From Rubripirellula reticaptiva (GTDB taxonomy: Bacteria; Planctomycetota; Planctomycetia; Pirellulales; Pirellulaceae): a stretch of 64,000 nt of DNA. Below the pieces are notes generated by a model. The model saw nothing but the letters and a program-made list of their open reading frames with translations. It did not search any database and was not told the origin of the DNA. Positions within the stretch are counted from its first letter, which is position 1. Every line of letters starts with the position of its first letter. The stretch lies in assembly GCF_007860175.1 (NCBI RefSeq), contig NZ_SJPX01000002.1, positions 1,657,991 to 1,721,990 on the forward strand, in the 5' to 3' direction. The position numbers and the translations under genes were made by a program. Positions 27,366 to 36,811 of this stretch are shown piece by piece.

Positions 27366-27658
27366 GCGGTTCAACCCTTCAAGAGATTCTTAGAAAACAC
27401 CTCCCTGAGAAAATTGATCTGAGATGAAATCCGATTCCTCCCACGGCGCCGATTTTAGGTTATTGGCAAGTCTCACGAATGCGAAGCGGTGAAAGCCGAA
27501 ACACCACCGCCTTCATCTTAAATTCATTTCGTGGCTGCTTTCTATGGGCGGATCGCCCCAACTTGACAATTTCAGCCCGGACATGTGCTAATGTTGGCTT
27601 CGAGTGAAAGACTGGGTCAATAAGACGAGAAACGCCGCAGCAAGTCCGATCCGAACGG

Positions 27659-29167
27659 CTAGAAACTGAACTGTAGCTGAGTTCGCAGGAGCCACCCAAT
27701 ATCGCCGCGGCTGATATCGAGAACTGACGAATTGATCGCCGCGCCGTTCAAGTAAGTGGCATCCATCGTTATTTTCGCGTGTTGATCGCGAAAATACCAA
27801 ACGCCACCGCCACTGATCTCATCGGAACTTTGATTGACCGATCCAAGCGTGCCCGAGTTTCCGGTGATCCGCGACCAACGCGAGAGCAGCTCCAGCTTAC
27901 GTGGTACCAAGAAAATACCGCTTTGCAGCCAGAAACCGTGATCGAATAGATCCGCGACCTCGCCGCCTCGAAACCCACTAATGTTGCGGAAATAGTACTC
28001 CATGGTCAGAGAAAGTCCGCGATATTTCATGGAGCCATCGACAGAATATTGGGCCACGTCGTATGAGTTGACCGACGCGGGCAGCAGCGACACTAGCTGC
28101 AGTCCGGCGTCGACGGTTCGCAGCGAACTGAATTCGGTCGAACCACTGCGATCAATCGTTGTGGTCGCAAAGCCCGCACCGACGCGCGTTGCCAAATTTC
28201 CGTGGTGGCTCAGGTCCGCCAATTGTCCAGGCCCCCATTCACCTGTCGGATAAGACTCTACTCGTCCCGAAAACGCATTATTGTTGTCAAGTGCTCCACT
28301 GCTGCCAGTCTCTGCTCCGCCGCTGACCAACCCATTGAACACAGCCAGTTCCCAACGGACCGGTTTGGAAAGTGCTTGAACAGTTCCGTAAAGCCCAAAC
28401 GCGAGGCTGCGATTGACATCAAAATAGATGCTGCTCATTGACCGATCAGCGAACTGCAGTTCCTTGCCGCTAAGCTGACGTGCAAGCGATGAAGGCATCT
28501 TGTAGAGCCCCGCGCGGATGCCGAATGTTCCTGGAGACGCACTCCAAAGATGGCGTCCCACATCGTACGAAAAGTAGTAATCCAATATCCGTATGCTGTC
28601 AGCAACATTGCTTCGCCCATCGAACTGAACGAAGTAGGAAAGATCCGTGCTGAACGCGTTTCCCGAAAGAACCACACGTGCCCGCTTGAGCTGCAATTGA
28701 TTCAGGTCACGGTTGCTGCCGTTCGAATGAAAAGTCGTGTCCCTCAACTGCCCCCATCCATTGATCTTTAGTCGATAGGGGAATTGCGCTTCACCAACCG
28801 TTGAATCGCCTTCACTGGCGATGATGAAGCCTTCGTCGTAGCCAACGCCAATGGAAATCGGTCGAAGGAAGGCATCGTTTTGAAGTTGATCCGCACTTTC
28901 GAAGTAGTCCAAATGGATCGGTGCATTCTCTGATGGGTAAGCAGGCTCGACATCAAACGGCAGAACCGATTCGACCAAGACAGGGTCGCAAAGAGCAAGT
29001 CCACCGAATTTGCTTGTCGGAGCGAGATTCGACGCATTTTGTTCCCCTTGTCCCGGTTCCGTTGGAAACACGGATGTCGCGGATTCTGAAAACCCGCATG
29101 TCGCCTGTAAGATCGCCAAAGCGAAAAGGCAGGTGCCTAGCAATCGGTTTTTCGCGTTGCGACTCAT
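27659..29167 (-). CDS. OprP/OprO-like outer-membrane porin
   Basis: This predicted outer-membrane beta-barrel has 502 aa. A signal peptide (to about residue 28) is followed by about 80 less-ordered residues, then alternating beta-strand sequence such as YRLKINGWGQLRDTTFH, RARVVLSGNAFSTDLSYFVQ and YYFSYDVGRHLWSASPGTFG. The C-terminus is LRTQLQFSF, ending in Phe as needed for barrel insertion. It resembles the phosphate-selective porin O/P family seen in many planctomycetes next to sulfatases. It lies head-to-head with the OprB-like gene. It may admit anions such as sulfate or phosphate, or oligosaccharides; selectivity is inference. Confidence 0.78.
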   Translation of the reverse strand: MSRNAKNRLLGTCLFALAILQATCGFSESATSVFPTEPGQGEQNASNLAPTSKFGGLALCDPVLVESVLPFDVEPAYPSENAPIHLDYFESADQLQNDAFLRPISIGVGYDEGFIIASEGDSTVGEAQFPYRLKINGWGQLRDTTFHSNGSNRDLNQLQLKRARVVLSGNAFSTDLSYFVQFDGRSNVADSIRILDYYFSYDVGRHLWSASPGTFGIRAGLYKMPSSLARQLSGKELQFADRSMSSIYFDVNRSLAFGLYGTVQALSKPVRWELAVFNGLVSGGAETGSSGALDNNNAFSGRVESYPTGEWGPGQLADLSHHGNLATRVGAGFATTTIDRSGSTEFSSLRTVDAGLQLVSLLPASVNSYDVAQYSVDGSMKYRGLSLTMEYYFRNISGFRGGEVADLFDHGFWLQSGIFLVPRKLELLSRWSRITGNSGTLGSVNQSSDEISGGGVWYFRDQHAKITMDATYLNGAAINSSVLDISRGDIGWLLRTQLQFSF

Positions 29168-29644
29168 TGTGGCGTTGATGCATCATGAAACTGAGTAATG
29201 GCGTGAATCCGCGACAGCAGTAATGCCGAACCACCTCTTTTATCGGCACCATCGGTAAGGATTATCAATTTGATGGTGCAGCTTCTAGGCGAATTTACAT
29301 TGCATCTACCGAATTCCATCTCCAGAAGGGTTCAAAACCAAGCGGAATCGAATGGTGGTGATGGGGAGTACGAAAATCGTTTCACGCTCAATTCATCCTA
29401 AATTTAGTCCAGCACTCTTGGTGGCAACCGACGTGAAACTGGGATCACTGGCTTGACACAAAATGCCGAACCATGCGGCAGGCTTCGTGCAACCGGAATT
29501 ACCGACACTTCGTCAGGACGATTGCCCAAACGCGGCGAACAAAATTACCGAGCTCGATGCGGGACGTTCGAAAATCAAACAGAGGCAGATATCTGGCTCA
29601 GAAATCGAACAAGGAAGTTCACGAACCGAGGTCGAAGGATCGAC
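29168..29644. other. Divergent promoter region between two porin genes
   Basis: The 477 bases between the head-to-head porin genes should hold both promoters. The plus-strand frame open upstream of 29645 is rejected as coding because the signal peptide starts at ATG 29645. No clear repeat or operator stood out. Confidence 0.45.
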
Positions 29645-30940
29645 ATGGCAGCTTTTCAAAACTCACTTCGCGTACACCGCACACTGGTTGCTCTTTTATC
29701 GTTGATGGCTTCCGCCAACACCGCGTTGAGCCAATTTTGCGACGATGGCAGTGGAAACTACTGCGATGTTTCGCCAGAAGGTTGCGATTCTATATCTCGC
29801 AAACTTTCATGCCGAGAAGCCTGGGCCGAAAACGGAATTACGTTCAGCAACAATCTTACGCAGTTCTACTTTGGCACCGTCGACGGTGGCTTAGACCAAA
29901 CCGATCGCTACGGTGGCCATGGGGACTACGTAGCCAACTTCGATTTCGGAAAACTGGGAGTCCAGGAAGGCCTGTTTCTTAAGCTTCGCGCCGAGCATCG
30001 CTTTGGTCGTTCGATCGTCGAACCGACTGGTGCTTTGCTGCCGGCAACACTTGCGGCCGATTTGCCCGCAACGGACAGTCGCGATCTGTATTTGACCAAT
30101 TTCGTGATCACTCAAGCACTCTCAGAAAGCTTCATTGTTTTCGCCGGAAAGGTGGACACTCTCGATGGTGACGCGAACGCATTTGCGCATGGTCGAGGCA
30201 TCAAGCAGTTTTCAAACGTGGCCTTTGTTGCCAATCCAATCGCACTTCGCACGATTCCCTATTCGTCGCTCGGTGTTGGGTTCGCGTACCTGCTTGAAGG
30301 CGAACCGCTCCTGTCGTTTCTATTGATCAATCCGACAAATACCACCACAAGCAGCGGATTTGACGAGCTGTTTTCCGAAGGCATTGCGGTTTCGGTTGAG
30401 ATGCGTGTGCCAACGAACCTGGCGGGGCGTCCTGGACACCAGCTTGTTGGGGCGACATACAGCAACCGCGACTACACCAGTCTCGACCAAGATCCACGGA
30501 TCGTTTTGCCACAAGTCCCCATTGATCGGGCAAGCGATTCGTGGTCGCTGTACTGGAACACAGACCAGTACTTGGTCAGTGATCGATCGAATCCAAATCG
30601 CGGTTGGGGATACTTTGCCCGGGCCGGTATCGCCGACAATAACACCAACCCGATTAGCAGTTTCCTTAGTGCTGGCATCGGCGGTAGCAGCATGATCGAC
30701 GGTCGTGAAGATGACGCGTTCGGGTTGGGCTATTTCTTCTACGACACCAGCGACGAAATTGGCCCATTCCTGAACGCTGCTTTAGGTGGCATTGGTGATA
30801 GCCAAGGCGTCGAAGCGTTCTACAATTTTCAAGCCAATAAAATGCTGACTATCACGCCGGACTTTCAATGGATCTCGCAGGCGCGCGAATCCGTCGACGA
30901 TGCATATGTACTAGGTGTTCGGGCAAACTTGGCATTCTAA
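29645..30940 (+). CDS. OprB-family carbohydrate-selective porin
   Basis: This protein has 431 aa: a signal peptide (about residues 1-27, ending NTALS), a short Cys-containing linker, then the OprB domain. LTQFYFGTVDGGLDQTDRYG is a typical first strand. LFLKLRAEHRFGRSI, VFAGKVDTLDGDANAFAHG and SWSLYWNTDQYLV follow, and the C-terminus VLGVRANLAF ends in Phe. ATG 29645 has AAGGA 5 bases upstream. OprB proteins form sugar-uptake barrels. With the sulfatase run on one side, a role in taking up desulfated oligosaccharides is plausible but inferred. Confidence 0.87.
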   Translation: MAAFQNSLRVHRTLVALLSLMASANTALSQFCDDGSGNYCDVSPEGCDSISRKLSCREAWAENGITFSNNLTQFYFGTVDGGLDQTDRYGGHGDYVANFDFGKLGVQEGLFLKLRAEHRFGRSIVEPTGALLPATLAADLPATDSRDLYLTNFVITQALSESFIVFAGKVDTLDGDANAFAHGRGIKQFSNVAFVANPIALRTIPYSSLGVGFAYLLEGEPLLSFLLINPTNTTTSSGFDELFSEGIAVSVEMRVPTNLAGRPGHQLVGATYSNRDYTSLDQDPRIVLPQVPIDRASDSWSLYWNTDQYLVSDRSNPNRGWGYFARAGIADNNTNPISSFLSAGIGGSSMIDGREDDAFGLGYFFYDTSDEIGPFLNAALGGIGDSQGVEAFYNFQANKMLTITPDFQWISQARESVDDAYVLGVRANLAF

Positions 30941-31022
30941 ATCGCGTTGACCTTGCAATTTGATTGGGCTGCATCCGAATCTCGCAATTAGATTCATCCA
31001 CCGAAGCCAGCCGACGCGGCGA

Positions 31023-31051
31023 AGGGGGGATGTGCCCCTCTATCCCCCCCT
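31023..31051 (+). terminator. G/C-run hairpin downstream of the OprB gene
   Basis: AGGGGGGAT pairs with ATCCCCCC and a bulged C across a 10-base loop, about 80 bases after the stop codon. There is no T tract, so it may be a terminator or an mRNA-stabilising structure. Confidence 0.4.
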
Positions 31052-31350
31052 CACCTACGCCACGACTGTGTTTCCTGCGGACAAACTGTTGTGGATGTGC
31101 GAATCGGATTTCATCGAACGAATAACGTGATGTTCCCGTTTTGACAAACGATCATCACAACGGCATTCGCTGGCAGGCTAGAATATCGCCATCCCTGGCG
31201 ATGTCGCATCAACGCAACTCGTTCCATCGAGATACACAATATATCGGCATGGGGCAGGACGTTGACTATGAGTCGATCCATCCATTCTTTGGAGATTTGC
31301 TCGACTTGCACCGCCAAGATTCCATCTTCATTCCATCCCACCGCATCACG

Positions 31351-32055
31351 ATGTCTTCAGAGAGCCCTCAGGACAATTCGACGTCGGCCCGATCCGACAT
31401 TCGAATTGACCCACCCGCATACGACCCCACCTCGATTTGGGCGGCATTATCTTGCACACCTGGTATCGGGGTCAGTATCACGGATGTCGAAGGCAGACTG
31501 ATATTCGTTAACGACACGTCGATGGTTTTGTTTTCGCAAGCGACCAAGCTCGACTACCTTGGCAAGCGAATTAGCGACTACCATTCATCCGAGTTTGTCG
31601 GAGAACGATTGGCGATGATCAGACGCGTCGTCGATGAGAATCGCCCCCTTTCGATCCATCACATTTATCATGGCCAACGAATTGAATCGACGGTATGGCC
31701 CATTCGCGATAAGCGACCGCCCTATGACCGCGTGATCGTTATCAGTCATTCCCAAGTGATCAGCACTAATTCAGTGCAGACGGGTGCGGTCGAAGTCGTT
31801 TCAAGCCAATTTATCAACCTGGGCGAGTTGGACATTCTGTCCAACCGTGAATTCGAGGTCCTAGTATTGCTTGGTCACGGCATGAGCGTTCCCTCGATCG
31901 CTAAGGCACTTCACCGTAGTCCCAAGACCGTGGAACGCCACAAGTCATCGATCAGTCAGAAGTTGAACGTCAGTGGACAGGCTGAGATCGTATCAATCGT
32001 CACGTCGATTGGTCTCAAGATCGAAGACGTCAGACTTAAGCGATTGCCCAGCTAG
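31351..32055 (+). CDS. PAS-LuxR type transcription regulator
   Basis: This protein has 234 aa. Residues 30-145 form a PAS-like sensor: GIGVSITDVEGRLIFVNDTS, then YLGKRISDYHSSEFVGERL. The C-terminal 65 residues are a LuxR/FixJ helix-turn-helix: LDILSNREFEVLVLLGHGMS, then IAKALHRSPKTVERHKSSIS. No receiver domain is present, so the signal is probably sensed directly by the PAS domain. The ATG at 31351 is used because the frame further upstream (open from 31141) lacks domain content; an internal ATG at 31201 is an alternative. It stands alone between the porin and the hydroxyproline locus, and its target genes are not known. Confidence 0.8.
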   Translation: MSSESPQDNSTSARSDIRIDPPAYDPTSIWAALSCTPGIGVSITDVEGRLIFVNDTSMVLFSQATKLDYLGKRISDYHSSEFVGERLAMIRRVVDENRPLSIHHIYHGQRIESTVWPIRDKRPPYDRVIVISHSQVISTNSVQTGAVEVVSSQFINLGELDILSNREFEVLVLLGHGMSVPSIAKALHRSPKTVERHKSSISQKLNVSGQAEIVSIVTSIGLKIEDVRLKRLPS

Positions 32056-32463
32056 GGCGACGAACAGAGAAGCACACCCACTTCCGATACCGAGGGTCCA
32101 AACAACGCCATCACAACCGTTGAATTGGACGATGTAGACCCTGCAGGATCCATGAAAATGATTCTCGGTTTTAAATGATGCACGGGAAAGTCACTACCAA
32201 AATGACGCACAGCACGAATCTCTTGAAACAGAGATTCAGTAAACGAATCGTTGCCGTTTATGAACCCCTCCACGATAACATCGCCACGATGTTAAAAAGT
32301 ACGCTCATGCGTTGATCGGAGGCCAAATTCCATCTAGCGATTCAGGGGCATCATCGACTTGCTCTTCAGGCCAAAGCTCCCACTGATGCAACGGGAACGA
32401 TCGCGAATCGCGGCGATCGAGATTAATCGGCAGATCGTTTCTAAGCCGCTTGTCACTAGCCCA
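32056..32463. other. Convergent intergenic region
   Basis: About 400 bases lie between the ends of the LuxR-type and AraC-type regulator genes. Nothing recognisable is encoded and no strong terminator hairpin was found. Confidence 0.4.
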
Positions 32464-33204
32464 TCAGGCTTCCTTGGATCGGTACTGACTGGGCGTCATC
32501 CCGAACGTCTTGCGAAATTGCCGGGTGAAGGCACTTTGGTCGGAGTAACCAACCGCCATCGCGATCGAGATCAGTGGTTGATGGGGGCCGCGAATTCGCG
32601 TTGCCGCCGCATCCATCCTCGTTTGCAGGACGAGTTGGCCGGTCGTCAAGCCAAACAGCTCTCGAACACGCTGGTCAAACTGCCAGGTTGATAAGTTCGC
32701 CAGTGCCGCAAGTTCCGCCGTCGGCAGCGGTTCGTCCAAGTGCTCTTTGATGTGCAAGATCACGCGAGCGACCGACTCATACGCGATCGGGTCTTGGTCC
32801 GGCGATTGCAAGTCTCGCGAGAAACCGACCAAACCGATAGCTCGATCGTCCGCATCCATCAGCGGCAGCTTCGTCGTCAAACACCACCCCGTTTTACGCT
32901 GAGGATACGGGTGTTGTTCGAGTTCATTGACAAGCGGCTGGGCCGATCGAACGACCTCTAAGTCCTGACGCAAAAAATACTTGCCCAGCGGCGGTGGAAA
33001 CGTCTCCTCTGCCGTTCGACCGATCATGTCTCGTTTGTCTTTCGCACCACAACGATGAACTAACGTTTCGTTGACACTGACATAGCGTCCCCGTTCGTCC
33101 TTGATGAAATACGTTAAGTGATCGACGTGGTCGAGCAGCAATTCCACAGTCATCGGCTCGGCCAGCCGAGCGTAGAAGTCGCGGCGAAATTGCTCTGTGT
33201 TCAT
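32464..33204 (-). CDS. PAS-AraC transcription regulator of the hydroxyproline operon
   Basis: This protein has 246 aa. Residues 20-130 form a PAS domain: LTYFIKDERGRYVSVNETLV, then GRTAEETFPPPLGKYFLRQD. The last 100 residues are an AraC-type double helix-turn-helix, with LPTAELAALANLSTWQFDQR, then AMAVGYSDQSAFTRQFRKTF and GMTPSQYR. It is transcribed away from the hydroxyproline genes, with 105 bases between start codons. Such regulators commonly activate the divergent operon. The PAS domain may bind hydroxyproline or a breakdown product; that is inference. Confidence 0.85.
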   Translation of the reverse strand: MNTEQFRRDFYARLAEPMTVELLLDHVDHLTYFIKDERGRYVSVNETLVHRCGAKDKRDMIGRTAEETFPPPLGKYFLRQDLEVVRSAQPLVNELEQHPYPQRKTGWCLTTKLPLMDADDRAIGLVGFSRDLQSPDQDPIAYESVARVILHIKEHLDEPLPTAELAALANLSTWQFDQRVRELFGLTTGQLVLQTRMDAAATRIRGPHQPLISIAMAVGYSDQSAFTRQFRKTFGMTPSQYRSKEA

Positions 33205-33309
33205 TTGCTCGACTTTAACGACGTCGAACGTTTGTTGCTATGCGCCGATCTAGCTTGACGATCGAAGTTCGGTCAAGACTTCCGTCGCTGGGCGTTTAAG
33301 ATAACGGGC

Positions 33310-34398
33310 ATGCAAAGACTTTCAATTATCGACACGCACACCGGCGGCGAACCCACTCGAGTGGTCATCGACGTGGTTTGCGACCATGGACCTTCTGCGT
33401 CCGCGTCGCCGGCCGAACGTTGGTCATGGTTGCGAGGCCCCGGCGACTGGGTGCGCCGATCGATCTTGCTGGAACCTCGCGGCTGCGAGTCCATGGTGGG
33501 GGCACTCGTTTCCCCGTCGGATGATCCGTCTTGCTTGACCAGTGTCATTTTTTTCAACAACACCGGCTACCTTGGCATGTGCGGTCACGGCTTGATCGGC
33601 GTCGTCGAGGCCTTGCGATTTTCGGAGGACTTAAAGCCGGGAAGTTACCAACTCGAAACGCCCGTCGGCGTCGTCCGTGCGAACCTGCACGAGAACCATC
33701 AAGTCACGTTCGAGAACGTGCCCAGCTTTCGGTTGATGCGGCAAGTCGCCGTTCAGATTCCCGTCCAAGACGCCACGAAAAACTTCGGCAATACGGTCGT
33801 CGGTGACATCGCCTACGGCGGAAATTGGTTCTTCCTGGTGTCGCTGGCCAGTTTGAATCTGGATTCGTTTTCCGTACTGACGCGGCCCGAATGGTTGCAG
33901 TTTTGCGTCGCGATCATGGACGCGCTGGCCGATCAAGGCATCACGGGTGTCGACGGGGCGGAGATCGATCACATCGAAATCTGTGGTCCGTTGGAAGTGG
34001 ACAACGCCCAAGGCATCCGTGGTGGTCGTAATTTTGTCCTCTGCCCCGGCGGTCACTACGACCGGTCACCGTGCGGGACCGGAACGAGTGCGAAGATTGC
34101 TTGCTTGGCCGACGACGGAAACCTTTTGCCAGGCGAGGTCTGGATTCAAGAATCGATCATCGGAAGTCGTTTCGAGGCGACCTATCGCCGGGATTCCGCC
34201 GGCATTCGAGTATCGATCACTGGACGAGCGCATGTGACCGGCAAGATGACGTGCGTATTTGACCCGGATGACCCGTTCCGATTCGGGTTACCAGTCAATT
34301 GTGACAAAACCAATTGTGACAAGACCAATTGCGACGGGACACAGCGGCAATCGCCCGATGGCGCGGGCCCCGATCCGGCACTGGAGGCGGCCTCGTGA
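33310..34398 (+). CDS. Proline racemase family: 4-hydroxyproline 2-epimerase
   Basis: This protein has 362 aa. It starts LSIIDTHTGGEPTRVV, and both catalytic cysteines of the epimerase type are present: NNTGYLGMCGHGLIG and DRSPCGTGTSAK. Enzymes with two cysteines interconvert trans-4-hydroxy-L-proline and cis-4-hydroxy-D-proline, whereas the dehydratase branch usually has Thr in the second position. The last 40 or so residues extend past the usual family end and contain three NCDKT-type repeats. Its TGA overlaps the GTG start of the oxidoreductase gene, so translation is coupled. It would be the first step of hydroxyproline catabolism. Confidence 0.88.
   Translation: MQRLSIIDTHTGGEPTRVVIDVVCDHGPSASASPAERWSWLRGPGDWVRRSILLEPRGCESMVGALVSPSDDPSCLTSVIFFNNTGYLGMCGHGLIGVVEALRFSEDLKPGSYQLETPVGVVRANLHENHQVTFENVPSFRLMRQVAVQIPVQDATKNFGNTVVGDIAYGGNWFFLVSLASLNLDSFSVLTRPEWLQFCVAIMDALADQGITGVDGAEIDHIEICGPLEVDNAQGIRGGRNFVLCPGGHYDRSPCGTGTSAKIACLADDGNLLPGEVWIQESIIGSRFEATYRRDSAGIRVSITGRAHVTGKMTCVFDPDDPFRFGLPVNCDKTNCDKTNCDGTQRQSPDGAGPDPALEAAS
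34296..34340 (+). repeat. Three tandem 15-bp repeats at the 3' end of the epimerase gene
   Basis: Three consecutive 15-bp units (first unit CAATTGTGACAAAAC) at 34296-34310, 34311-34325 and 34326-34340 encode NCDKT, NCDKT and NCDGT. They lie in the C-terminal extension of the epimerase, outside the catalytic fold, and look like a slippage expansion. Confidence 0.9.
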
Positions 34399-35828
34399 AT
34401 CACGGTCAATCAAACGGATCGATGCGCAATGGAAACACCGATGTGATTGTCATCGGCGGCGGCGTGATCGGATGCTGGACAGCACACTATTTGCTGCAGC
34501 GTGGATGCCGCGTCACGATCATCGAACGTGACCTTGTCGGCCGCGGTGCCTCGGGCGTGAACTGCGGCTACGTCTGTCCAAGCCATGCACTGCCACTGTG
34601 CGCGCCGGGGGCTATCCGCCACTCCCTGCCCAGCCTTCTAACGCCCGGCGGTGCCTTGTCGATCCCGATGCGGTTCGACCCTTTCCTGTGGAAATGGCTT
34701 TTCCATTTCGCAACCAAGTGCTCCGCCCGCCATCGCGATCATGCGGCCCCCGTCCGTCACGGTTTGCTGCAAGCGTCGATGCAATTGTATCGCGACTATG
34801 TCAACGAAAGTGATGACGGCATTGATTCTGGAAACACGGTCGCGAATTCGATCGACTGGGAACGACGGGGGCTGCTGTTGGTCCATCGATACCAAAGTTC
34901 GCTCGATCGCTATCAAGCTACCGCCGATGACTTGCAATCTCGATTCGCAGTCCATGCCGAACGGCTCGATGGATCATCGATCTGCGACTTGGAACCTTCG
35001 CTAGTGCATGGTTTGGCAGGGGGTTGGTTCTTCCCAAATGATGCGCACCTGAACCCTGATCGTCTGATCTGTCACTTGAAGGAATCAATCCTCCGACGCG
35101 GCGGCCGGTTCGTCGAGCAAACCGAAGTCCATGAGATGGTGATTGCCGGCGGAAAGGTCGATGGCCTGAAGACTTCATCAGGGAGCTTTCGCGCCGACTA
35201 CTATGTGCTCGCCACGGGTGCTGAGGCTCCGCGATTTGCGAAACCACTAGGATGCCAAATTCCAATCGTTCCCGGCAAAGGCTATTCGATGAGCTTTGCC
35301 AGCGGTGCGTCGTCGCCCGTCACGCCAATGATCTTCGAGGACAGCCATGTGGCCGTCACGCCGCTTGCCGGTCACACACGCATAGGGTCGACCATGCAGT
35401 TGACCGGCTACGACCGATCGGTGGACGCGAAGCGATTGAAGATGATCCAAAAATCGGCGCAGTCGTACCTTCGCCATCGGTTACCGCAACAACCGGAAAC
35501 ATCGTCGGCCGCGTGGCGACCGATGGTGTACGACGATCTTCCCTGCATCGATCGTTCCGCCACGGCACACAATGCCTTCGTTGCCGCCGGCAATGGCATG
35601 ATCGGTATATCGACGGGCACGGGCACCGGTCGATTGATCGCCGAAATGATTTGCGGTGAAGAACCGTTCCTAGATGTCGAACCGTTTTCGCTGTCGCGAT
35701 TCAATCGAGCTCGCAAGGCCACGTCTCCACCGACATCTTCTTTCAATGAATTTCCTTCTGGCGAATCGATTTCGTCGGGCCAGCCTGCGTCCCCCATCGT
35801 TAATGTTTTTTCCCCGAGTCGAATTTGA
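34395..35828 (+). CDS. FAD-dependent D-amino acid (D-hydroxyproline) oxidoreductase
   Basis: This DadA/glycine-oxidase-like protein has 477 aa. The Rossmann FAD motif is VIVIGGGVIGCWTAHYLLQR near residue 20, followed by IIERDLVGRGASG. FVEQTEVHEMVIAGGKVDGL, YVLATGAEAP and GKGYSMSF are the middle landmarks, and AAGNGMIGISTGTGTGRLIA the C-terminal FAD contact. It would oxidise cis-4-hydroxy-D-proline to 1-pyrroline-4-hydroxy-2-carboxylate. The GTG start at 34395 overlaps the epimerase stop (GTGA); the frame is open further upstream only inside the epimerase gene. The pathway position is from context. Confidence 0.88.
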   Translation: MNHGQSNGSMRNGNTDVIVIGGGVIGCWTAHYLLQRGCRVTIIERDLVGRGASGVNCGYVCPSHALPLCAPGAIRHSLPSLLTPGGALSIPMRFDPFLWKWLFHFATKCSARHRDHAAPVRHGLLQASMQLYRDYVNESDDGIDSGNTVANSIDWERRGLLLVHRYQSSLDRYQATADDLQSRFAVHAERLDGSSICDLEPSLVHGLAGGWFFPNDAHLNPDRLICHLKESILRRGGRFVEQTEVHEMVIAGGKVDGLKTSSGSFRADYYVLATGAEAPRFAKPLGCQIPIVPGKGYSMSFASGASSPVTPMIFEDSHVAVTPLAGHTRIGSTMQLTGYDRSVDAKRLKMIQKSAQSYLRHRLPQQPETSSAAWRPMVYDDLPCIDRSATAHNAFVAAGNGMIGISTGTGTGRLIAEMICGEEPFLDVEPFSLSRFNRARKATSPPTSSFNEFPSGESISSGQPASPIVNVFSPSRI

Positions 35829-36811
35829 TGCTGAACACACTTCCAAGGTCTGAAACTCAAGCGATCGGCAACGCGGATGTCTTTCGCGGTTGCATGCCCG
35901 CGATCATGACGCCGGTCACTGCAAGTGGTGACGTCGACTACGACGCATTGGTCAGTCGCGCCGGCGAACTGGTTAGCGCCGGCATGTCCGGCGTGGTGTA
36001 TTGCGGTTCGATGGGCGATTGGCCGCTGTTGACCGATGCCCAACGCCGCGAAGGCGTTGCCCGTTTGGTTGATGCCGGCGTGCCGGTGGTCGTTGGAACC
36101 GGCGCGGTCAGCACACAAGTCGCCTGCGGTCACGCCGCCCACGCCGCCGAAGTAGGTGCCGCTGGCTTAATGATTATCCCGCGGCTTTTATCTCGCGGGG
36201 CTTCACCAGCAGCGCAAGCGAATCACTTCGCGCGCGTGCTGACTGCGGGAGACGACTTGCCGTCAGTGATCTACAACAGTCCCTACTACGGGTATCAAAC
36301 CAAAGCGGACCTGTATTTCAAGCTTCGGCAATCGCACGCCAACTTGATTGGATTTAAAGAATTTGGGGGTGCCGCATCGTTGCAATACGCCGCCGAACAT
36401 ATCACGTCATCGCGCGACGGGGGATGGCTGCTGGTCGGCGTCGACACGCAGGTCTACTACGGATTCGTCCACTGCGGAGCGGTGGGAGCAATCACCGGCA
36501 TCGGCAATTGCTTGCCCGACGAAGTGTTGAGACTGACCGAGTTGTGCCGCCGTGCCGCTGCGGGAGATGCGTTGGCGAGGACCCAGGCGTTTGAGCTTGA
36601 TGAAGCGTTGAAGGTTCTCTCGACTTTTGATGAAGGTCCTGACCTGACGTTGTACTATCGACTGCTGGCGTCCTTGGCCGGCCAAGCCTCGCTGGCTCGG
36701 CCGCTCGATGCGGAAGATCGATTGAGTGATGCACAACGATGCTACGCGGAACAACAGCTTGAATTGTTCCAAACTTGGTATGCGAAATGGGAAGGTTCCA
36801 GTGATGCTTGA
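35828..36811 (+). CDS. DapA-family lyase, likely 1-pyrroline-4-hydroxy-2-carboxylate deaminase
   Basis: This protein of the dihydrodipicolinate synthase/N-acetylneuraminate lyase superfamily has 327 aa. Landmarks are GCMPAIMTPV, YCGSMGDWPLLT (in the place of GTTGE), VIYNSPYYGYQ with the conserved Tyr, and IGFKEFGG with the Schiff-base Lys near residue 178. In hydroxyproline operons this family member deaminates the pyrroline product to alpha-ketoglutarate semialdehyde. ATG 35828 overlaps the previous stop (TGATG). The dehydrogenase that would finish the route to 2-oxoglutarate is not in the window. Confidence 0.87.
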   Translation: MLNTLPRSETQAIGNADVFRGCMPAIMTPVTASGDVDYDALVSRAGELVSAGMSGVVYCGSMGDWPLLTDAQRREGVARLVDAGVPVVVGTGAVSTQVACGHAAHAAEVGAAGLMIIPRLLSRGASPAAQANHFARVLTAGDDLPSVIYNSPYYGYQTKADLYFKLRQSHANLIGFKEFGGAASLQYAAEHITSSRDGGWLLVGVDTQVYYGFVHCGAVGAITGIGNCLPDEVLRLTELCRRAAAGDALARTQAFELDEALKVLSTFDEGPDLTLYYRLLASLAGQASLARPLDAEDRLSDAQRCYAEQQLELFQTWYAKWEGSSDA

